DNA of 64,000 nt from Lachnospiraceae bacterium (lineage in GTDB: Bacteria; Bacillota; Clostridia; Lachnospirales; Lachnospiraceae), in NCBI GenBank assembly GCA_028693165.1, contig JAQUVX010000019.1, positions 19,488 through 83,487 on the forward strand, written 5' to 3'. Of the stretch, positions 59,865 through 64,000 are shown piece after piece. The stretch's first letter is position 1; each line of letters opens with the position of its first letter. The translations under genes and the position numbers were made by a program. The notes beneath the pieces are model-generated. The model was not told the origin of the DNA and did not search any database. It saw nothing but the letters and a program-made list of their open reading frames with translations.

Positions 59865-60467
59865 ATGGGATCTGGAGAAGATTGGTTTCGCTCCGTATAT
59901 GATCGCTATATGCCGTGGCTGCGCATGATTGCGTGGAACAAGGGAATTCCGCATGATGAGATTGAGGACGCTGTGCAGGAGACATTCTTCCGCTACAATC
60001 GTAAATATCCGGATCCTAAGCCGGATGAGGAAACGAGAGTATTGCTGGCGGCCATTATGCGTAATTTCTGCAATGACTATTACCGGGAGACGAAACGACA
60101 TCCTCTGGAATATCTGGACGCCAATCAGTTGGAGCAGGAGCAGATTTTTAATGTGCGGCTCGGTGAGGATGTTTTGCACCTGATCATTGTAAGACAAGAT
60201 TATGAGAATGTGCTGCAGGCACTTCGGTCGATGAGAGAGGATTGGCTGATTGTTTTTGTACTGTACATCATTCAGGGAAGAACGATCGAGGAAGTCAGTA
60301 AGCTGCTGGGAATCTCAGCCGATGCATGCCGCATGAGGCTGGCCAGAGGAAGAAAATACTTGAAACATGCGATGGAAGATCCGCTGCAGTGGCCGACGGA
60401 ACAGGTTCAACGATTGCTGAAACCGCCCGATCCTTCCGATGATTCGGAAGTTCCGGGCAGTGTTTAA
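59865..60467 (+). CDS. Sigma-70 family RNA polymerase sigma factor (ECF-like)
   Basis: A 200-residue sigma factor: region 2 (WFRSVYDRYMPWLRMIAWNK, IEDAVQETFFRYNRK) and region 4 with the helix-turn-helix RTIEEVSKLLGISADACRMRLARGRKYL. ACAGGAGGATAC precedes the ATG, 11 bases after the HIT stop. No anti-sigma factor adjoins; the membrane protein at 61672 is a possible partner but lies beyond murG. Confidence 0.88.
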   Translation: MGSGEDWFRSVYDRYMPWLRMIAWNKGIPHDEIEDAVQETFFRYNRKYPDPKPDEETRVLLAAIMRNFCNDYYRETKRHPLEYLDANQLEQEQIFNVRLGEDVLHLIIVRQDYENVLQALRSMREDWLIVFVLYIIQGRTIEEVSKLLGISADACRMRLARGRKYLKHAMEDPLQWPTEQVQRLLKPPDPSDDSEVPGSV

Positions 60468-60472
60468 CAATA

Positions 60473-61543
60473 TTATTCCGTTTCGGCATAAGAGGCAACC
60501 AGATCGATAATGATCTGGACTGCATCAGAGAGTGTGCTTTGTTCCATGGCATCGATGAATGCCCGACGGTTTTGATATGTGTTTTGAATCGCTTCCAGCA
60601 GAGAATCATTGGTGACGGATTCTTCTTCCAAGACAGTGGAAAAGCCCTGTTTTTCAAAAGAGCGGGCATTCAGAATCTGATCACCACGGCTTGCGGCTGC
60701 GGATAAGGGAATCAGCACATTCGGCTTGCGAAGCGCCAGGATCTCACAGATGGAGTTAGCTCCGGCGCGTGACAAGATCAGGTCGGCAGCAGCGAACAGG
60801 TGGCGCAGCGGAGTGTCAACGTATTCATATTGTACATATCCCGGTCGTCCAATCAGGCTTTCGTCCAGATTGCCCTTGCCGCAGATATGTATGATCTGAT
60901 AGTCGGCCAGCAATTTCGGAAGCAGGCTGCGCACCGCATTGTTTACAGCCACGGCACCAAGACTTCCGCCGATGACCAGAATGATGGGTTTGGATGCAGA
61001 CAAACCGGTATATTGCAGACCGGTGAGCCGATCGCCCTCCAGCAGTTCCTTGCGGATGGGGGAGCCGGTAAGAATGGCCTTATCCGCCGGAAGATACTGC
61101 AGGGTCTCCGGGAAATTGCAGCAGACCTTTGCGGCGGACGGAATGCAGATCTTGTTGGCAAGACCCGGTGTCATATCGGATTCGTGGATGATGGTCGGAA
61201 TCTTATAATGTTTCGCAGCCAGAACCACCGGCACAGCGACAAAGCCGCCTTTCGAAAAAACGACATCCGGGCGATAGCGTTTCATCAGGTGCAGTGCTTC
61301 AGCGTAGCCTTTAATGACACGGAGCGGATCAGAAAAATTTTTGATATCAAAATAACGGCGCAGCTTGCCGGAGGAGATGCCATCATACGAAATACCGGCC
61401 TGCTCGATCAGCTTGCGCTCAATACCATTGTAAGAACCAATGTAATGAATCTCATAATCACGCTCCCGCAAAGAAGGGAGCAGCGCCAGATTTGGGGTAA
61501 CGTGTCCGGCAGTCCCACCGCCGGTCAGGATAATTTTTTTCAT
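60473..61543 (-). CDS. murG: UDP-N-acetylglucosamine transferase MurG
   Basis: A 356-residue GT-B glycosyltransferase with N-terminal ILTGGGTAGHVTPNLAL, VVFSKGGFVAVPVVLAA, IIHESDMTPGLANK and the donor site LSRAGANSICEILALRKPNVLIPL. It makes lipid II by adding GlcNAc to lipid I. Unusually it stands alone, not inside a dcw cell-division cluster. It converges with the sigma-factor gene with 5 bases between the stops. Confidence 0.93.
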   Translation of the reverse strand: MKKIILTGGGTAGHVTPNLALLPSLRERDYEIHYIGSYNGIERKLIEQAGISYDGISSGKLRRYFDIKNFSDPLRVIKGYAEALHLMKRYRPDVVFSKGGFVAVPVVLAAKHYKIPTIIHESDMTPGLANKICIPSAAKVCCNFPETLQYLPADKAILTGSPIRKELLEGDRLTGLQYTGLSASKPIILVIGGSLGAVAVNNAVRSLLPKLLADYQIIHICGKGNLDESLIGRPGYVQYEYVDTPLRHLFAAADLILSRAGANSICEILALRKPNVLIPLSAAASRGDQILNARSFEKQGFSTVLEEESVTNDSLLEAIQNTYQNRRAFIDAMEQSTLSDAVQIIIDLVASYAETE

Positions 61544-61671
61544 AAAAGTTGCCTCCCAGTTTTTAAATCTATAGTATTATAGTAACCACAACCCACAAAA
61601 AGTCAACCCCGAATCCGACAGGAAACGCTGGAAGTACAGTAAATTTTGCGAAATAGAGAAGAGGATTGCGC

Positions 61672-62616
61672 GTGAAACAGGAAAACCCGAATTGTGATGA
61701 GCAAAATTGCATAGAGGAAAAAGCAAGAGCCATCTTTGGGTACGACAGGGAGCGTTTACTTGAGGAGATGGACGAGGCTGGCCGCGATTGGGAAGCCATG
61801 AAGCAATCGGATCCGGCGGAAGCGGCTCGCGTCGAAGGCAGCATGGATGCGGGCTATCAGAAGCTGATGAAACGGGTTCGGGAAGCAGAAGAGGCGGAAG
61901 CCGCCGCAGCCGCCGCAGCCGCGAAAGCAGCTATGGAGGCTGCAATGGAGGCTTCCGAGGCTCAGATTCAGCCGGATGTTGAGAGCGAAAGTGAAACGCA
62001 GCCCGTGGAGATGCCAACGGCTGGCCGGATTGGCGATGGGAAGAAGAAAAAGAGAATGAAACGGATTCTTCTTATGGCCGCGGTTTTGGGCGTGTTGGGG
62101 GTTGGCGGTTCGATTGTGGCTACGGCGAATCGGGAGTACAGGTATCGGATGTATCCCGTGCAGGAAAAGCAGTATGGGATGAGATCGCAAAATATAGAGA
62201 AAATGAATGGCGTTGATAAGCTTGATCGGGCTTATGCTGAGATTCAGGAAACTTTAGGGATTCAAGTTCTTACATTAGGATATATTCCGGCGGGAATGGA
62301 GTTTAAGCAATTAAGAATGGATAGAGATAGAGCAATTATTGAATTGGAGCAAGATGGGAAGATTCTTCATGTTAAAGAATGGGGAGTATCATCAAAAAAT
62401 GCAGAGGCAAATATTATATTATCAGATCGGAAATCAGATGATATAGTACATATGGAATGGCTTAATCGAGATGCCCAGATTGAAGAAAACCGATTGTCAT
62501 CAGGTCAGGTTGAGTATGGAGCAAGTATTAATATTGGTAATTATTGCTACAGACTGGAAGGAATGATTGATAAGGATGAGTTTATAGAAATTGTGAAGGA
62601 ACTATCTTATCGCTGA
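61672..62616 (+). CDS. Single-pass membrane protein, DUF4367-like C-terminus
   Basis: A ~314-residue protein starting at GTG with AGAAGAGG upstream. The N-terminal ~125 residues are cytoplasmic and acidic with an Ala/Glu-rich helix (AAAAAAAAKAAMEAAMEA), followed by a basic stretch and one membrane helix (~133-152), then an outer domain (ETLGIQVLTLGYIPAGMEF) like those of anti-sigma or DUF4367 proteins. From ~62200 the DNA becomes clearly richer in A+T. It could sense envelope stress, but no adjacent sigma gene supports this. Confidence 0.6.
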   Translation: MKQENPNCDEQNCIEEKARAIFGYDRERLLEEMDEAGRDWEAMKQSDPAEAARVEGSMDAGYQKLMKRVREAEEAEAAAAAAAAKAAMEAAMEASEAQIQPDVESESETQPVEMPTAGRIGDGKKKKRMKRILLMAAVLGVLGVGGSIVATANREYRYRMYPVQEKQYGMRSQNIEKMNGVDKLDRAYAEIQETLGIQVLTLGYIPAGMEFKQLRMDRDRAIIELEQDGKILHVKEWGVSSKNAEANIILSDRKSDDIVHMEWLNRDAQIEENRLSSGQVEYGASINIGNYCYRLEGMIDKDEFIEIVKELSYR

Positions 62617-62653
62617 AGCACGATAACTAAATGAGATACGAGGGAGGAATAAT

Positions 62654-63169
62654 GTGAAAAATTTCATTAAAAGGAAGCTTATGGTATGGTTGGTTGCTAT
62701 GTTTGTTATGCAGTCGCAGATATCCGCATATGCTGGAGAATGGGCTGGAATATCAGAGATAGAAAGCATCAACTTATTTACAAATTCAAAGGAATCAAGG
62801 TTGGTAGGGAATCCTAAAGGCCGTTGGATTTCAAGTATAGAAGCGCGCATCTCGGATGAAGGCGGTGGCGATATCGGTGTATATGCAGATGTATTATGTC
62901 ATGAGGCTGTGCAAAGTATAAGAATATGGATTTATCTGGAACATTATAATGAAGAAAATCAGATTTGGGAAACATTCGACAAACAAGAATTCGAATGGCT
63001 GGCAGAAGATTTCCCAGGACAGGAATTAACCATGGCAACTGTGTCATATAATATCCCGAATCAGCCACGTGGTCAGTACTATCGTCTCCAGGGCCGTTTC
63101 GGAGCGACTTCCTTTACAAATTCCAGTGAAGCGTGGCGCGCATTCACCGATGGCCTTTATATTGAATAA
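62654..63169 (+). CDS. Secreted protein, DUF6147-like
   Basis: A 171-residue exported protein with a GTG start (GAGGGAGGAATAAT upstream), a signal peptide ending near AYAGEW (~residue 28) and a beta-rich domain ([32 protein letters not shown]). It resembles the DUF6147 family, whose function is unknown. It continues the A+T-rich stretch begun in the preceding gene and may form a pair with it. Confidence 0.65.
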   Translation: MKNFIKRKLMVWLVAMFVMQSQISAYAGEWAGISEIESINLFTNSKESRLVGNPKGRWISSIEARISDEGGGDIGVYADVLCHEAVQSIRIWIYLEHYNEENQIWETFDKQEFEWLAEDFPGQELTMATVSYNIPNQPRGQYYRLQGRFGATSFTNSSEAWRAFTDGLYIE

Positions 63170-63243
63170 CATCCCCGCCCCTCGTCCAAACTAACCCTAA
63201 CCAGGTTGATTTCAATAGCTATAACGAAAGGAGGACACGCAAG

Positions 63244-63402
63244 ATGCAGAAGTATGTTTGTGGTCCATGTGGTTATGTGTATGATCCGGAGGAGGGCGAT
63301 CCTGATAATGGGATTGCGCCGGGAACCGCGTTTGAGGATATTCCGGAAGAATGGGTATGCCCGATATGCGGCTTAGGAAAAGATGTATTTGAACCAATGT
63401 AG
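63244..63402 (+). CDS. Rubredoxin
   Basis: A 52-residue rubredoxin with the two Cys pairs that bind one iron, CGPCGY (with the first Cys at 6) and CPICG (at ~39), plus the [12 protein letters not shown] loop. It carries single electrons for peroxide or superoxide detoxification or other redox steps in anaerobes. AAAGGAGGACACGCAAG precedes the ATG. Confidence 0.97.
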   Translation: MQKYVCGPCGYVYDPEEGDPDNGIAPGTAFEDIPEEWVCPICGLGKDVFEPM

Positions 63403-63422
63403 GGAGAATTAGAGAAAAAGAA

Positions 63423-63464
63423 AGCCTGAAATCATCTGATTAAGATTAGAATTTCAGGCTTTTT
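63423..63464 (+). terminator. Terminator after rubredoxin
   Basis: AAGCCTGAAA pairs with TTTCAGGCTT, followed by TTTT, 20 bases after the rubredoxin stop. The A-rich left flank may serve the convergent TSCPD gene too. Confidence 0.88.
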
Positions 63465-63488
63465 TCATTGATGGGAGTGCAGCGCAAG

Positions 63489-63737
63489 CTACTGAACTTC
63501 CGCCTTATACTGTTTTAAAGCACGTGCAAGCTGATCCGGGCAGGAGGTTGGTCTCGGGCCGCAGTGGATGCCGTCCATCCGCTTGATTGCCTCATCGATA
63601 TCCATGCCCTCGATCAGGCGCGCTACGCCCTGGGTGTTGCCGGAACAACCGCCAAAATACTGAACATTGGTAACTTTATTATCTTTCACTTCAAAATGAA
63701 CTTCTCTTGAGCAGACGCCCTGTGTTTTATATACCAT
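63489..63737 (-). CDS. TSCPD-domain protein (TIGR03905-like)
   Basis: An 82-residue protein with the TSCPD pattern: TQGVCSREVHFEV, YFGGCSGNTQGVARLIEG, and CGPRPTSCPDQLARAL. The domain also occurs at the end of some ribonucleotide reductases; as a stand-alone protein its function is unknown. Cys residues may bind metal. ATG 63737 has GGAGG 6 bases upstream. Confidence 0.9.
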   Translation of the reverse strand: MVYKTQGVCSREVHFEVKDNKVTNVQYFGGCSGNTQGVARLIEGMDIDEAIKRMDGIHCGPRPTSCPDQLARALKQYKAEVQ

Positions 63738-63809
63738 AACCATCCTCCGTAAAATGAGAAAATTTTGCATTATATTGCAATGATTTATTATAGACAAAAC
63801 AGAAAGCAA

Positions 63810-63838
63810 TTGTCAAGAACAGAATTACAAGATATACT
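63810..63838 (+). promoter_or_regulatory. Promoter near the right edge
   Basis: TTGTCA (63810-63815), 17 bases, TATACT (63833-63838). It points rightward to a mini-ORF and a hairpin; the gene it serves is beyond the window. Confidence 0.6.
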
Positions 63839-63877
63839 GTTCAAAAAGGGAATAACCAAGCAGAAAGAGAGGACCGG

Positions 63878-63970
63878 ATGTTTGACACCCTAAAGTCTCA
63901 AAAGCCTTGCCAGGCTTATTTTTTTATGTCAAATATATTTTTATATCTTGCGTACTGTCGTACTATGTGA
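63878..63970 (+). CDS. Possible 30-residue leader peptide
   Basis: ATG 63878 preceded by GAGAGGACCGG opens a 30-codon frame (FDTLKSQKPCQAYFF at the N-terminus) ending at 63970. The terminator-like hairpin at 63900 is inside this frame, so ribosome position could decide its folding. Its translation is a proposal only. Confidence 0.35.
   Translation: MFDTLKSQKPCQAYFFMSNIFLYLAYCRTM
63900..63927 (+). terminator. Terminator-like hairpin in a leader
   Basis: AAGCCT-TGCC-AGGCTT followed by A and seven T, about 55 bases after the expected transcription start from the promoter at 63810. It could yield a short RNA or act as an attenuator. Confidence 0.6.
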
Positions 63971-64000
63971 TATACTTTAGATAGTTAGATACTATATATT

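Overview
The window looks like chromosomal DNA of a strictly anaerobic gut Firmicute, most likely a Lachnospiraceae-type Clostridium. Pointers are strong purine-rich Shine-Dalgarno sites, a rubredoxin, butyryl-CoA-dehydrogenase and ETF genes, a Clostridia-style Tad locus with DUF5702 and DUF6382 proteins, and Tn4451-like TnpV/TnpW genes. No rRNA, tRNA, CRISPR array or riboswitch was recognised.

Layout. 1-341: 3' end of an SMC-like ATPase, probably JetC of a Wadjet system. 419-6758: a GntR regulator and a divergent operon of an amidohydrolase-fold protein (DUF6282), a GalB-like PIG-L protein, a TAXI-TRAP transporter and an RraA-type aldolase. Together they suggest uptake and cleavage of a pyrone- or oxo-tricarboxylate to pyruvate and oxaloacetate. 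6854-10590: a patch with a frameshifted RelA/SpoT-like gene, YbaK, RhuM, a PaaI thioesterase and repeat-rich spacers. 10903-22299: an acyl-CoA reduction operon (two acyl-CoA dehydrogenases, a HadA/FldA-like CoA-transferase, EtfBA, an acyl-CoA ligase), a desulfoferrodoxin-like protein without the usual iron-binding histidines, two transporters and a LysR regulator. 22393-32024: an NlpC/P60 lipoprotein, a two-component system, and a glycogen-related block (GH13, GlgB, a kinase-like protein, DUF2508) with an ArsR regulator.

32159-42397: a complete monoderm Tad-type pilus operon with two half-size prepilin peptidases, TadZ, TadA, TadB, an Ig-fused TadC, one 59-residue Flp pilin, DUF5702, two TadE-like proteins and an FHA protein. 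42477-43068: a YhcG/DUF1016 remnant with inverted repeats.

43120-58520: a LacI-regulated ABC importer plus cytoplasmic sulfatase operon. Its substrate-binding-protein gene is cut by an 8.4-kb mobilizable element that carries a large serine recombinase, TnpW, relaxase, MobC, a candidate oriT, an XRE regulator, MATE plus cytidylate-kinase-like cargo, MarR, TnpV and DUF6809. The ends share a small core and mirror-image TGTTCCCTATG arms, and precise excision would restore a 367-residue lipoprotein in frame. The two ATPases of this importer have complementary defects that fall in one composite ATP site.

58725-64000: rhomboid protease, HIT protein, sigma factor, MurG, a membrane protein, a secreted DUF6147-like protein, rubredoxin, a TSCPD protein, and a promoter, mini-ORF and hairpin arrangement running towards the window edge.
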